The notes: a model not told the origin generated them from the letters alone. 64,000 bases of DNA from Cytobacillus gottheilii (GCF_001636345.1 NZ_KV440945.1:958975-1022974); one strand, 5' to 3'; positions 8,205 through 17,365 are shown, numbered from the stretch's first letter. Numbers and translations: made by a program.

Positions 8205-9117
8205 TTTGATAGGAAAGAGCGGATGTTTGATGGGAAAGTCGTGAAAATTGATAGGAAAGAGCGGAAATTTGATAGGAAACTCAAACATTTTGATAGGAAA
8301 CCCAGAAATTTTGATAGGAACCCCAAAAAATCTTTTAGGAAACTCATAATTAGCAGGGTAAATCAACTTTGGCGGGCAGGAACATGGTTAGGGTTTTCGT
8401 GAAAAGAGAGTAATTGCGTGATTAATCGTTATTTTTAGGATCAAAAAAGCGGTTTGATAGGAAAAAGCGGTTTTTTGATAGGAAAACTGAAAAAATTGAT
8501 AGGAAAGAGCGGAATTTTGATAGGAAACCCAAACATTTTGATAGGAAACACAGAAATTTTGATAGGAACCCCAAAAAATCTCTTAGGAAACTCAGAATTA
8601 GCAGGTAAATCTATTTTGGCGGGCAGGAACATGGTTAGGGTTTTCGTGAAAAGAGAATAATTGCGTGATTAATCGTTATTTTTAGGATCAAAAAAGCGGT
8701 TTGATAGGAAAAACCGAATTTTTGATAGAAAAACTGAAAAAATTGATAGGAAAGAGCGGAAATTTGATAGGAAACCCAAACATTTTGATAGGAAACGCAG
8801 AAATTTTGATAGGAACCCCAAAAAATCTCTTAGGAAACTCATAATTAGCAGGTAAATCTATTTTGGCGGGCAGGAACATGGTTAGGGTTTTCGTGAAAAG
8901 AGAATAATTGCGTGGTTAATCGTTAATTTTAGGCTCAAAAAAGTGGTTTGATAGGAAAAAACGGATTTTTGATAGGAAAACCGGAAAAATTGATAGGAAA
9001 AAGCGAATTTTTGATAGGAAACTTGATAAGTTTGATAGGATAAAACAAAAATTTGATAGGAACCCCAGAACTTTTGATAGAAACCCCAAACAGTTTGATA
9101 GAAACCCCAAATATCTT
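8205..9117. repeat. 21-bp-phased intergenic array, GATAGGAAA core, in 247-bp units
   Basis: The word TTTGATAGGAA recurs at exactly 21-bp steps: 8208, 8229, 8250, 8271, 8292, 8313, 8334; 8456 to 8582; 8703 to 8829; and 8950 to 9097, with variable bases between. These blocks are nested in near-identical 247-248-bp units starting at 8205, 8453, 8700 and 8947. The units also share an inter-block segment (GGCGGGCAGGAACATGG and GAATAATTGCGTG). Open frames through it encode only seven-residue repeats on either strand and lack ribosome sites, so it is treated as non-coding. Function unknown. Confidence 0.9.
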
Positions 9118-9307
9118 ATCAGCAATCCAAAAATAAGCTAGTTCTATAAACCATTTTTTCTCTAAAAAGCAAAAACCAATCCATTATTAAGCCGTTTTCT
9201 TCTGTTAATTAGTTCATCTAAGAGTCAAAAACCGGAATTTTGATAAGAAACTCAAAAAAACTAACAAACCAACAACCCCTTCACAGTACTTTTCCAGCTG
9301 TTCCATC

Positions 9308-9343
9308 AAAAAATCAGTGAGAAAGGAAAGCCTCCCACTGATT
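9308..9343 (-). terminator. Terminator after the HTH/membrane protein pair
   Basis: On the minus strand AATCAGTG and CACTGATT form a stem followed by T6, just past the end of the membrane-protein gene. Confidence 0.8.
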
Positions 9344-9359
9344 CAAGCTGCCGTTTTGT

Positions 9360-9800
9360 CTATTCATCCTCATCTTCTTCAAACACTTCTTCCTTCCGTT
9401 TTCTCAAGCGGTATATATAATAAGAAGGAACTAGGCCACAGATAAAAATAATGCCGCCGATGATCGCACCATCCCATATTCCATAGCCAGGTGTATTGGC
9501 TGTAAGGATGCCTACAATCAGACTAATCATTAAAGTAACTATCGCACTAATCTGAAGTGACCGATTGGACTGAGTTAAAGTGCGCTCACTGTCAACACTA
9601 ATGTTCATCGATAAGTAGGCAAGCACGACCGTGGTCACCATAAACACTAGCCAAATCGGGTTATTACGCATTTGATCTATTCCGCCTTGTAAAAATTCAT
9701 AGAAAAGAATGGCGAAAATGCCTAGTGACTGGACAGCAAAGGCAATTCTAATGTTTTTTAAATTCTTCATGATTAGACGTTCATCAGTTATTTTCTTCAC
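9360..9800 (-). CDS. Small four-helix membrane protein of unknown function
   Basis: 146-residue protein with four hydrophobic segments (roughly residues 18-33, 44-62, 78-96 and 105-125) and an acidic, charged tail (KRKEEVFEEDEDE). I do not recognise a named family. The start is GTG 9800, nine bases after AGGAGG on the minus strand. Its beginning overlaps the end of the upstream XRE regulator by 17 bp, so the two are translationally coupled. Such HTH plus small membrane protein pairs are common in Firmicutes, where the regulator often controls its own operon; the role is inference only. Confidence 0.7.
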   Translation of the reverse strand: MKKITDERLIMKNLKNIRIAFAVQSLGIFAILFYEFLQGGIDQMRNNPIWLVFMVTTVVLAYLSMNISVDSERTLTQSNRSLQISAIVTLMISLIVGILTANTPGYGIWDGAIIGGIIFICGLVPSYYIYRLRKRKEEVFEEDEDE

Positions 9801-10005
9801 TGTTAAATTCCTCCTCGCTAATCCAAAAAATTTCATCCAATTGAGCGTTTACTCTGTAGCAAATTTGCAGGCACAATTTCAGGGAAGGGTTATATTTTCC
9901 TTTTTCAATCAAACTGATCGTTTGCCTTGTAATGCCCACACCGTCCGCCAGCTGCTGCTGAGTTAGATTTGCTTTTATTCGAGCCAATTTCACATTGTTT
10001 TTCAT
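9784..10005 (-). CDS. XRE-family transcriptional regulator
   Basis: 73-residue Cro/CI-type helix-turn-helix protein. The HTH covers residues 4-58, with the recognition pattern LTQQQLADGVGITRQTISLIEKGKYNPSL, typical of the short YozG/PadR-independent XRE class that has no sensory domain. Start ATG 10005 follows GGAGGG. It overlaps the downstream membrane-protein gene by 17 bp and probably autoregulates the pair. Confidence 0.88.
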   Translation of the reverse strand: MKNNVKLARIKANLTQQQLADGVGITRQTISLIEKGKYNPSLKLCLQICYRVNAQLDEIFWISEEEFNSEENN

Positions 10006-10049
10006 AGCAGCCCTCCATATTGAAAATGTAAAATATAAATTACATAACA

Positions 10050-10080
10050 AAAAAGAACCTGAAATGATCAGGTTCTTTTC
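10050..10080 (-). terminator. Terminator after the first MMPL gene
   Basis: AAAAGAACCTGA and TCAGGTTCTTTT form a near-perfect stem with a T-run on the minus strand. It separates the MMPL gene from the downstream XRE gene. Confidence 0.9.
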
Positions 10081-10098
10081 AACAGCAAATCAATAATT

Positions 10099-12213
10099 TT
10101 ATTCCTGCTTTTCCTTCTCTGCATGCTCATCCTTCTCCAGCATGACAATCAGTCCAGGCAGGAGCACGCCGCGGATCAGGAAGGTATCTAGTAAAATCCC
10201 AACGGCAACAATGAAGCCAAAGACGAAGAGCAGCTGAATCGGCTGTGTCATTAAGACAGCAAAGGTTGCGGCAAGAATAATCCCCGCAGAGGAAATGACT
10301 CCGCCTGTACTAGAGACAGCCAGTTCAATAGCTTTTTTAACAGGATATTTTTTGCGTTCTTCCTGAAAGCGGGACACAAGAATGATATTGTAATCAATGC
10401 CGAGTGCCACAAGAAAAACAAAGGCATATAAGGGCACGCGATTGCTGATGGCACTAATATCAAAGAATAGGTCGGATAAAAATAACCCTAATCCTAAAGC
10501 AGACAGCAGTGATACTAAAATGGTTCCAATCATATAGATTGGCATTTTAATCGATCTTGTTAAGAAGATCAGCATCACAAAAATAAGAATCGTCTCAAGT
10601 GCGACTATTACAATAATATCGCGATTGTTCACATTGCGGTCATCCACTAGACTTGCCGTTTCGCCTGCAAAGTATAAATTGCCTTCTAGATTTGTTGTTT
10701 CGATTATATTATCCGATTCTTCAATTGTCTGTTCCATAGCATCAATGACTTCTTCTGAATAGGGATTTTCATCATATGTGACTGAATAGGAGATCACCTT
10801 AGAATCATCGGTTGTTTCTGAGATTGAAACACTTCTTACTAATAATTGATCTTCCAGGGCTAATCTTAGATTTTCAGCATCATCTGGTGTGATCGCTTCT
10901 TCTGCTTCATAGAGAACCGTTGCAGGAGCTATATCCCCTTTGGCAAACTTCTCAGATAGCAGTTCATAGCCTTGTCTTGAAGGCATATCCTCTGGAAAAG
11001 ACTTAATGGTATCAAACTCATAATGAAGGTTGAATAGATTTAAGGATGATACAATTAAGAAAACAGCAATGATCGATACTGCCGTGCCTGGTTTCTTCAC
11101 AACGATTCGAGCGACTTTACTCCAAAATGAGTTCTTATTAAGTTGTTCATCGCCCACCTTAGGCACCTTCGGCCAGAATGCTTTGCGTCCAAAAAGGGTG
11201 AACAATGCTGGCACTAATGTGACTGAAGCAAGCATAATAATCACCATTGCGGTTGCAAAGGTTGGGGCAAAATTACGATAATCGCCTGACTGAGCGAAAA
11301 ATAAGACAAGCATGGCTGCGAGCACGGTTCCCCCTGAGAAAAAGACAGGCAAGCCCGTTTCGCGCATGGCTGATTTCATGGAATCGAAGCGGTCTTCATA
11401 TCTCTTTAATTCTTCACGATAGCGAGAAAAGACGAAAAGTGAATAATCAATAACAGCTGCAAACAATAAGATCGACATGATGGATATGGTTTGCTGGCTG
11501 AGATCTAATCCCGAGGCTCCAAGGAATCCGAGTGATTTCATTACAACCTGGTATACAAAACCAGCTGCGAGTAATGGAATAAGTGCAAGCAATGGTGAGC
11601 GGTAGATGACAATTAAAAGAATTAAGATTAAGCCAACTGTAGAGAACAGCAATACTAAATCGGCCCTTGAGAATAAATCTACAGAATCAGATGAAATGCC
11701 TGCAGGTCCAGTAATAAATAATTCAAGATCGGATTCTTCAGCAATAATGTCACTGATCTGATGGTTTGCATCCTGGATTTCCTTCGTTTCCATTGAATCC
11801 TGATAAATTAATGGAAGAGATGCAGTTGTTTGATCTTCAGAAACAAAGGATTCAACTGCAGCTGGAGGAAGCGCGGCGAGAGGAATTAGTTCCTTGATTC
11901 CATCTATTTGTTCATTTTCTATAGCTTGAAAGGCAGAAACGAGTTCTTCAGTACTTAGATCCCCGCTATCTCTATGAAACACGAGTATAGCTGGAATTCC
12001 GTTTTCGCCTTCGAAATATTGGTTTTGCTTACTTTCTGCAATAACTGATTGTGCATCATCAGGCAAGGAAGCGATATTTGAAACCTCATAATCCTTATGA
12101 TTAGGCCCGAAAATCGTAAATAAGACAGTGACAGCGAGCCATGCGGATAATGTAATCCACATTCCTTTTTTCGTGGAAACCCAGTCTGTGACTGCTCGCA
12201 GAAAACCTTTCAT
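10099..12213 (-). CDS. MMPL/RND-family exporter
   Basis: 704-residue membrane transporter of the MMPL group within the RND superfamily, which typically exports lipids, siderophores or drugs using the proton gradient. The fold is duplicated: a first helix near residue 16-36, a large extracytoplasmic domain, a bundle of helices around 180-340 containing DYSLFVFSRYREEL, then a second extracytoplasmic domain and a second bundle with the equivalent DYNIILVSRFQEE near 600. The start ATG 12213 follows AGAGGAG. The upstream tetR gene reads in the same direction, and two inverted repeats lie between them. Substrate unknown. Confidence 0.88.
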   Translation of the reverse strand: MKGFLRAVTDWVSTKKGMWITLSAWLAVTVLFTIFGPNHKDYEVSNIASLPDDAQSVIAESKQNQYFEGENGIPAILVFHRDSGDLSTEELVSAFQAIENEQIDGIKELIPLAALPPAAVESFVSEDQTTASLPLIYQDSMETKEIQDANHQISDIIAEESDLELFITGPAGISSDSVDLFSRADLVLLFSTVGLILILLIVIYRSPLLALIPLLAAGFVYQVVMKSLGFLGASGLDLSQQTISIMSILLFAAVIDYSLFVFSRYREELKRYEDRFDSMKSAMRETGLPVFFSGGTVLAAMLVLFFAQSGDYRNFAPTFATAMVIIMLASVTLVPALFTLFGRKAFWPKVPKVGDEQLNKNSFWSKVARIVVKKPGTAVSIIAVFLIVSSLNLFNLHYEFDTIKSFPEDMPSRQGYELLSEKFAKGDIAPATVLYEAEEAITPDDAENLRLALEDQLLVRSVSISETTDDSKVISYSVTYDENPYSEEVIDAMEQTIEESDNIIETTNLEGNLYFAGETASLVDDRNVNNRDIIVIVALETILIFVMLIFLTRSIKMPIYMIGTILVSLLSALGLGLFLSDLFFDISAISNRVPLYAFVFLVALGIDYNIILVSRFQEERKKYPVKKAIELAVSSTGGVISSAGIILAATFAVLMTQPIQLLFVFGFIVAVGILLDTFLIRGVLLPGLIVMLEKDEHAEKEKQE

Positions 12214-12233
12214 TTCTTCTTCTCCTCTCAAAG

Positions 12234-12247
12234 TGACAGTTGTGTCA
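12234..12247. promoter_or_regulatory. Inverted repeat TGACA-N4-TGTCA (candidate TetR operator 1)
   Basis: Perfect 5+5 palindrome GTTG-spaced, 21 bp before the MMPL start codon. An identical-armed repeat lies 68 bp away at 12302. Position and duplication suggest the operator of the adjacent TetR-type repressor. Confidence 0.6.
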
Positions 12248-12301
12248 TTTTAACTATATAGAGGTCTGTAATAGACCTGCTGTAATCATTATCTTTATAA
12301 A

Positions 12302-12315
12302 TGACACTTCTGTCA
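12302..12315. promoter_or_regulatory. Inverted repeat TGACA-N4-TGTCA (candidate TetR operator 2)
   Basis: Second copy with the same arms and a CTTC spacer. It overlaps the stop codon of tetR and lies upstream of the MMPL gene. Confidence 0.6.
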
Positions 12316-12888
12316 ATTATTATGTGCAAACATTCCGGATTGAAGCATTTCTTTAATTGAGCTTACCCAGACTGATTGGGGGATGCCAAAATGGTTTGGA
12401 ATAGCGATGGATTGAAAAATATAGCCCAAAATGAGCGTATCAGGCAAATGGGGTTTTAACATGTTTTCCTGCTTGCCGAGGCTAATAAAATCCTGCAAAT
12501 GCTTATACATATCAATTTGCATTTCCATCAATCTTTGCTTATTTTTTTTCACAACCTCAGTAGAGGATTGCACTTGTTTGCCGATCTCTATTAATCGGTG
12601 CAAGTTGGAATTCTGAAACATAAACGTAATCAGAAAATCAAATTGTCCGTTAAAGTCACTGATATGACTGATTTGCTGCAGCTCTTTATGGGACTGTTCC
12701 ATTTCAAAGATCATATAAGCAGTAATTAATTCATCTTTATTTTCAAAGTATTTATATATGGTGCCTCTGGCCACATTTAAGGCGTCTGCCAGATGACTGA
12801 ATGTAAATCCTTCATACCCATTATTTAATAGTAAAGGCTTCACCTGTTTGTATAATTCCTCAAGTGAAAATTTGCGTTCCCGTGCCAT
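12313..12888 (-). CDS. TetR-family transcriptional regulator
   Basis: 191-residue regulator with an N-terminal TetR helix-turn-helix (residues about 8-54, containing FTFSHLADALNVARGTIYKYFENKDELI) and a helical ligand-binding C-terminal half. The start is ATG 12888 after AGGTGAG. It precedes the MMPL exporter gene on the same strand by about 100 bp. Two copies of TGACA-N4-TGTCA lie in that gap, one covering this gene's stop codon, so it most likely represses the exporter until a ligand is bound. The ligand cannot be inferred. Confidence 0.9.
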   Translation of the reverse strand: MARERKFSLEELYKQVKPLLLNNGYEGFTFSHLADALNVARGTIYKYFENKDELITAYMIFEMEQSHKELQQISHISDFNGQFDFLITFMFQNSNLHRLIEIGKQVQSSTEVVKKNKQRLMEMQIDMYKHLQDFISLGKQENMLKPHLPDTLILGYIFQSIAIPNHFGIPQSVWVSSIKEMLQSGMFAHNN

Positions 12889-13115
12889 AAAAAACTCACC
12901 TCATTCCTTATTATAGGGTATTTTGCCGGCTCATACTAAACGAAAAATGAAATTAACTTTATATGGAAAAATTTTGTTGGGATTATAAAATATTCTTTGC
13001 AATACACGCTGAAAACAATTACACTTTTTCTGAGAAAATATCGCAGCTATGAACAAGTGTAAGGTTGTCTTATAATAAAAAAATAAGAGTTTATATTAGA
13101 TTTGGAGGATATAGC

Positions 13116-13604
13116 ATGGCTAAAATAAAATCTATACAGATCGACGGGGAAAATATAGTTTATTTTAATAGTGCCATCTATTTGTTCCATGCTAATTCCG
13201 GCTGTACCCTGCAATTAGATATAATTGTCAGTGAAATTACCATTAAAAAGTATACTGATAGAGAAAGTCATATTATAGAAGTGGAATTGGAGAATGGCAG
13301 TCTGGTTACTTCATTTATGACCGTGAATATATTGCCTGGAAGGATTCCTCACTTAAATTTTGTCAGTGAAGTGGAGGATGCTGATGAATATAGTGAACTG
13401 CCGGCAGTTCACGAAAACGATCTTAATTTTCCAGATATAGAACAAGGCATTACGTTAGAAGAAATTCGTAAAGTAGAGATGCCATATGAAAAGGTTGCCT
13501 TAAAATTGACCTTGCCTATAGATCAGGCTGAATGGCTGCAGCAGAAAACCAAAAAAGAATTGAATGCTATTTTTAAAGAACTGTTAGAGGGAAGAATGAA
13601 ATAA
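13116..13604 (+). CDS. Hypothetical protein
   Basis: 162-residue soluble protein that I do not recognise. The N-terminal half is rich in short beta strands (IKSIQIDGENIVYF, LQLDIIVSEITIKKY, HIIEVELENGSLVTSFM). The C-terminal half is acidic then helical and ends with an amphipathic helix (QAEWLQQKTKKELNAIFKELLEG). There is no signal peptide or membrane helix. The start ATG 13116 is chosen for the GGAGG seven bases upstream. It is monocistronic, with its own terminator, between the TetR and MarR exporter modules. Confidence 0.65.
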   Translation: MAKIKSIQIDGENIVYFNSAIYLFHANSGCTLQLDIIVSEITIKKYTDRESHIIEVELENGSLVTSFMTVNILPGRIPHLNFVSEVEDADEYSELPAVHENDLNFPDIEQGITLEEIRKVEMPYEKVALKLTLPIDQAEWLQQKTKKELNAIFKELLEGRMK

Positions 13605-13637
13605 GAATCTCTTTTAACTAATTACACATTCTACTTG

Positions 13638-13667
13638 CATCGCATAAATATATGCGATGTTTTTTTG
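13638..13667 (+). terminator. Terminator after the hypothetical gene
   Basis: Perfect 9-bp stem (CATCGCATA and its complement) with a four-base loop and T7. Confidence 0.92.
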
Positions 13668-13701
13668 CCTGAAAATGAAAGTGCACTATGGAAAATTTTT
13701 A

Positions 13702-13747
13702 TTGACAAGAGATATCATTTTTCATAAAGTTAACTATATTAATAGTT
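13702..13747 (+). promoter_or_regulatory. marR-MMPL promoter with candidate MarR operator
   Basis: TTGACA at 13702-13707 provides a good -35 with a weak TAAAGT -10 at 17 bp. Just downstream, AACTAT-ATTA-ATAGTT (13732-13747) is an inverted repeat placed to block transcription, consistent with autoregulation by the MarR protein encoded next. Confidence 0.5.
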
Positions 13748-13801
13748 CATGTGTTGAATAATTAAAGTAGAGAATAATTTTATAAAGAGGTGAATATATA
13801 C

Positions 13802-14272
13802 ATGGGGGAACATTCGATAAAAGATCTTATTGATCGTTATATTGAAATTTCATTTATTGTAAACCGCTGTGGACAGAGCCTGGTGAAAAGTCAGGTTGGC
13901 AGTGACTTAACGTATGATCAGCATTATACGTTGCGTCATATTTATAAATCCGGTTCATGTACATCGTCAGAGCTTGCAGAAGTGTTTGATGTGAAAAAAA
14001 GCGCAATTACAGCCATTATTACAAGGCTGTGGGAAAAAGGACTTATACTGCGGACACGGGATGAGAGTGATCGCAGGGTGGTCTATTTGACGCTGACAGA
14101 CAAAGCAAAGGCGTTATTCGAAGATACAGAAGAACGTATTCAGAAGTTAGTAGAGTCACTGATTAATAACTTTGAAGAAGATGAAATCAATCAATTTATG
14201 GATTCATTTGAGAAGCTTAAGAACTTTATGCTGCAAAGCAAAGAAAATATTCAGACGGAGGAGACAAAGTGA
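13802..14272 (+). CDS. MarR-family transcriptional regulator
   Basis: 156-residue winged-helix regulator. The DNA-binding part spans about residues 35-105, with SSELAEVFDVKKSAITAIITRLWEKGLI as the recognition region and RDESDRRVVYLTLTDK as the wing; flanking helices form the dimer. Start ATG 13802 follows AGAGGTGA; the in-frame GTG at 13790 lies inside that site. Its stop overlaps the GTG start of the downstream MMPL gene (GTGA), so the pair is translationally coupled and the regulator very likely controls the exporter. B. subtilis has the comparable yusO gene in the corresponding region. Confidence 0.9.
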   Translation: MGEHSIKDLIDRYIEISFIVNRCGQSLVKSQVGSDLTYDQHYTLRHIYKSGSCTSSELAEVFDVKKSAITAIITRLWEKGLILRTRDESDRRVVYLTLTDKAKALFEDTEERIQKLVESLINNFEEDEINQFMDSFEKLKNFMLQSKENIQTEETK

Positions 14273-17200
14273 GTACAATCATCAAACGAAAATGGCTTGT
14301 CATCATTGCATGGATTGCTATTGTTGCTGGACTTTTTCTTGCCGCTCCGAGCATGGGAGACCTTGTTCGTGAAAAAGGTCAAATTACCGTGCCAGATGAA
14401 TACTCTTCAGCACTTGCAGGTGAAATTATGTCTGAGGTGCAAGAAGATGAAGGCGGCGGCAATGATACAGGAGTCGCTTTGGTATTTCACAATGAAAATA
14501 AGCTGAATGAAGAAGATATTCAAGAGGCTGAAAGAGCGATTCGGTTACTGGAGGACCAGCAAGAAGAGCTTGGAATTACAGAGATTCTAACTCATTTTAA
14601 TGAAGAATCACTAAGAGATCAGCTTGTATCAGAAGACGGAAAAGCAATACTGGCTCAAGTTACCGTGAACTGGAACGACCGTGAAGCAAAGGAGCTAAGT
14701 GATGCTTTATATACAGCGGTTGAAGATGTAAAGGTTGACCATTATTACACAAGTGAATGGATGATCAGTGAGGACGTGATGACGAGCTCACAGGAAGGAC
14801 TGAAGAAAACAGAGGGCATTACAGTAGTATTTATAATAGCTGTTTTATTGCTTGTTTTCAGATCGGTCATAGCACCGTTAATCCCGCTTGTCACAGTTGG
14901 ACTTACCTATTTGGCATCGCAGTCAATTGTCGGTTTTCTTGTTGATCATTTCGACTTTCCGATTTCAAGCTATACACAGATTTTCCTTGTTGCCGTTCTT
15001 TTTGGTATAGGGACAGATTATTGTATTTTGCTTTTAAGTCGTTATAAGGAAGAGTTGAGTCATTCAGAGAGTATCACCGACGCCATCATAGCTACTTATA
15101 AAAATGCTGGAAGAACGGTATTTTTTAGTGGTGTAGCAGTGATGATTGGATTTGCAGCGATTGGTTTCTCGCAATTTATTCTTTATCAGTCCGCGGCCGC
15201 TGTGGCGATTGGGGTAGCGATTTTGCTTATTGCCCTTTTTACCATCGTTCCATTCTTTATGGCAGTCCTGGGCAAAAAGCTGTTTTGGCCATCAAAAGGA
15301 TCGGCAGAGCATGCAGACAGCAAGCTATGGGGAACGGTTGGCAAGTTCTCTTTAGCAAGGCCGTTTATTGCCTTGCTGATTGTTGCTGCCGTATGTGTAC
15401 CTTTCTTAGCCACATATGATGGAGAGCTTTCATTTAACTCGCTTGAAGAAATTAGCGGAGATGTGAATTCCATCAAAGCATTTAATGCGATTTCTGACAG
15501 CTTTAGTCCTGGTGAATCCATGCCAACACAGGTTGTTATCCGAAATGACGAAGAAATGGATTCAACTGAATATATCAGTCTGGCAGAGAAAATCAGCGAT
15601 GAGCTATCACACATTGACTTAGTTCAAAGTGTCCGCTCGGTTTCAAGGCCAACGGGAGAAGTGATGGATGATTTATATGTCGGATCTCAGGCGGAAACAC
15701 TCGGAGATGGAATTGGAGATGGCCGTGACGGAGTTGAACAAATTCGGGACGGCTTGAATGAAGCAAACACAATGCTTACAGATCAAGCTCCACAGCTGGA
15801 ACAATCAACAGCTGGAATTAACCAATTAATAGATGGAACAAATCAGGCGAAAACAGGCCTTGAAATAATTCAGACAAACCTATCAACGATTGAGCAGGGG
15901 TTACGGGAAACTTCAATGGGCTCAACTGAGATTATTGCAGGATTAGAAAGAGCGAAAGCTGGCGTTCAGCAGCTGGCAGGTGTATATGAACAGTTGGGCA
16001 TCGGTTATCAAGATGCTGCTGAAAATTTAGCTCAAGTATCGGATGGACTATCAAAAGCAAATTCAGCTTTGTTTAGTCACTTAGAAGGAAAGTATACAGA
16101 TTTAAGTGAAGATGCTGTTTACAATCAGCTGAAGAATCAAATTAATGCATTACAGGGAAGTCTGCCGGATATTGTAAATGGAATTAATCAAGGAAACAAT
16201 GCATTCCAAAATGCAAATAAAGAGCAAAACAATATAGTTGCAGGATTCGACCAACTGCTTGCAGGACTTGAAAAGCAGCAGGCTGGCTTAGAGCAAATGG
16301 CAAATGGCCAAGGGCAGATTGTCGGCAGGATGCCTGAATTAACCGATGGTTTAGCTGGTATTGCGACTGGGCAGGAACAATTGCTTGCAGGCTTTGGAGA
16401 TCTTGATGGACAGATCGGCGAATTAACAGATGGACTCGGCCAAAGTGTTGATGGCTTAACAGAAGTGTCTGACGGACTTGGGTCTGCGCAAGACTATTTA
16501 ACGGGTTTAGCAAATAGCTCAGACGCGTTTTATTTACCTGAGGATGTGCTTGGCAGTGACGATTTTGCTCAAGTCCTAGATGTCTATTTATCTGAGGATC
16601 GCAAAGTAATGACACTGGATGTTATTTTCGAAGCAAATCCGTATTCAAATGATGCAATCAGCCAAATTCCTGAAATTAAGGACACTGTTGAAAAAGCAAC
16701 TAAAGGAACAAAGCTTGAAAATGCAGTTGTTGCTGTTGGCGGACCAACAAGCATGAATGCTGATTTAGGAACAATGAGTGATCAGGATTACACCCGCACA
16801 GTTATTTTAATGCTTGCTGGTATAGCGATTATTCTTGTTTTCTTGTTCCGATCACTTATCATGCCGCTGTATTTAATCGGCTCACTGATTCTGACATATT
16901 ATACTTCTATGGCGATCAATGAAGTAATTTTTGTCAACATTCTTGGCTACTCAGGCATTAGCTGGGCTGTTCCATTCTTTGCTTTCGTTATTCTTGTTGC
17001 ACTTGGTGTGGATTACAGTATCTTCCTGATGGATCGTTTCAATGAGTATCGGGACTTGTCTGTATCTGAAGCAATGCTGTTATCGATGAAAAAGATGGGT
17101 ACAGTAATCATTTCGGCTGCTGTCATCCTAGGCGGGACTTTTGCGGCGATGATGCCTTCTGGAATGCTGTCGCTTCTGCAAATTGCAGCGATCGTCATTG

Positions 17201-17298
17201 TAGGATTATTCCTCTATGCACTTGTCATTCTGCCATTGTTTATCCCGGTCATGGTGAAAAACTTTGGTGCTGCCAACTGGTGGCCGTTTAAACGATAA
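14269..17298 (+). CDS. Large MMPL-family transporter with a long extracytoplasmic helical domain
   Basis: 1009-residue MMPL/RND-type transporter. Helix bundles lie at about residues 180-340 (with GTDYCILLLSRYKEEL) and 850-1000 (with GVDYSIFLMDRFNEY), the two DY-containing relay segments of the family. Between them, about residues 480-770, is a long glutamine- and glycine-rich region with repeated patterns such as LxDGLGQxxDGLxEVSDGL, likely a helical extracytoplasmic domain like those of YdgH- and YhgE-type proteins. The GTG start at 14269 overlaps the marR stop. It probably exports hydrophobic compounds; the substrate is unknown. Terminators flank its end. Confidence 0.88.
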   Translation: MSTIIKRKWLVIIAWIAIVAGLFLAAPSMGDLVREKGQITVPDEYSSALAGEIMSEVQEDEGGGNDTGVALVFHNENKLNEEDIQEAERAIRLLEDQQEELGITEILTHFNEESLRDQLVSEDGKAILAQVTVNWNDREAKELSDALYTAVEDVKVDHYYTSEWMISEDVMTSSQEGLKKTEGITVVFIIAVLLLVFRSVIAPLIPLVTVGLTYLASQSIVGFLVDHFDFPISSYTQIFLVAVLFGIGTDYCILLLSRYKEELSHSESITDAIIATYKNAGRTVFFSGVAVMIGFAAIGFSQFILYQSAAAVAIGVAILLIALFTIVPFFMAVLGKKLFWPSKGSAEHADSKLWGTVGKFSLARPFIALLIVAAVCVPFLATYDGELSFNSLEEISGDVNSIKAFNAISDSFSPGESMPTQVVIRNDEEMDSTEYISLAEKISDELSHIDLVQSVRSVSRPTGEVMDDLYVGSQAETLGDGIGDGRDGVEQIRDGLNEANTMLTDQAPQLEQSTAGINQLIDGTNQAKTGLEIIQTNLSTIEQGLRETSMGSTEIIAGLERAKAGVQQLAGVYEQLGIGYQDAAENLAQVSDGLSKANSALFSHLEGKYTDLSEDAVYNQLKNQINALQGSLPDIVNGINQGNNAFQNANKEQNNIVAGFDQLLAGLEKQQAGLEQMANGQGQIVGRMPELTDGLAGIATGQEQLLAGFGDLDGQIGELTDGLGQSVDGLTEVSDGLGSAQDYLTGLANSSDAFYLPEDVLGSDDFAQVLDVYLSEDRKVMTLDVIFEANPYSNDAISQIPEIKDTVEKATKGTKLENAVVAVGGPTSMNADLGTMSDQDYTRTVILMLAGIAIILVFLFRSLIMPLYLIGSLILTYYTSMAINEVIFVNILGYSGISWAVPFFAFVILVALGVDYSIFLMDRFNEYRDLSVSEAMLLSMKKMGTVIISAAVILGGTFAAMMPSGMLSLLQIAAIVIVGLFLYALVILPLFIPVMVKNFGAANWWPFKR

Positions 17299-17306
17299 AT
17301 AATTTG

Positions 17307-17345
17307 AAAGGCAGCGATTTCCTGTTATGGAGTTGCTGCCTTTTA
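17307..17345 (+). terminator. Terminator after the second MMPL gene
   Basis: AAAGGCAGC and GCTGCCTTT form a stem around a longer loop, followed by a T-rich run. Confidence 0.75.
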
Positions 17346-17365
17346 TATTTTTGTACATGGTCAAA

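Noticed and set aside
8205-9117. CRISPR array
   Set aside because: The 21-bp period with a ~11-bp conserved word and no unique 25-40-bp spacers does not fit, and no cas genes are present in the window.
8127-9125. Open frames encoding FPIK- or FLSK-type seven-residue repeats on both strands
   Set aside because: They follow from the 21-bp period (seven codons) of a repeat array, overlap one another on opposite strands and lack ribosome sites.
15186-16615. Long antisense frames within the 1009-residue MMPL gene
   Set aside because: They mirror the coding pattern of the sense gene and have no initiation signals.
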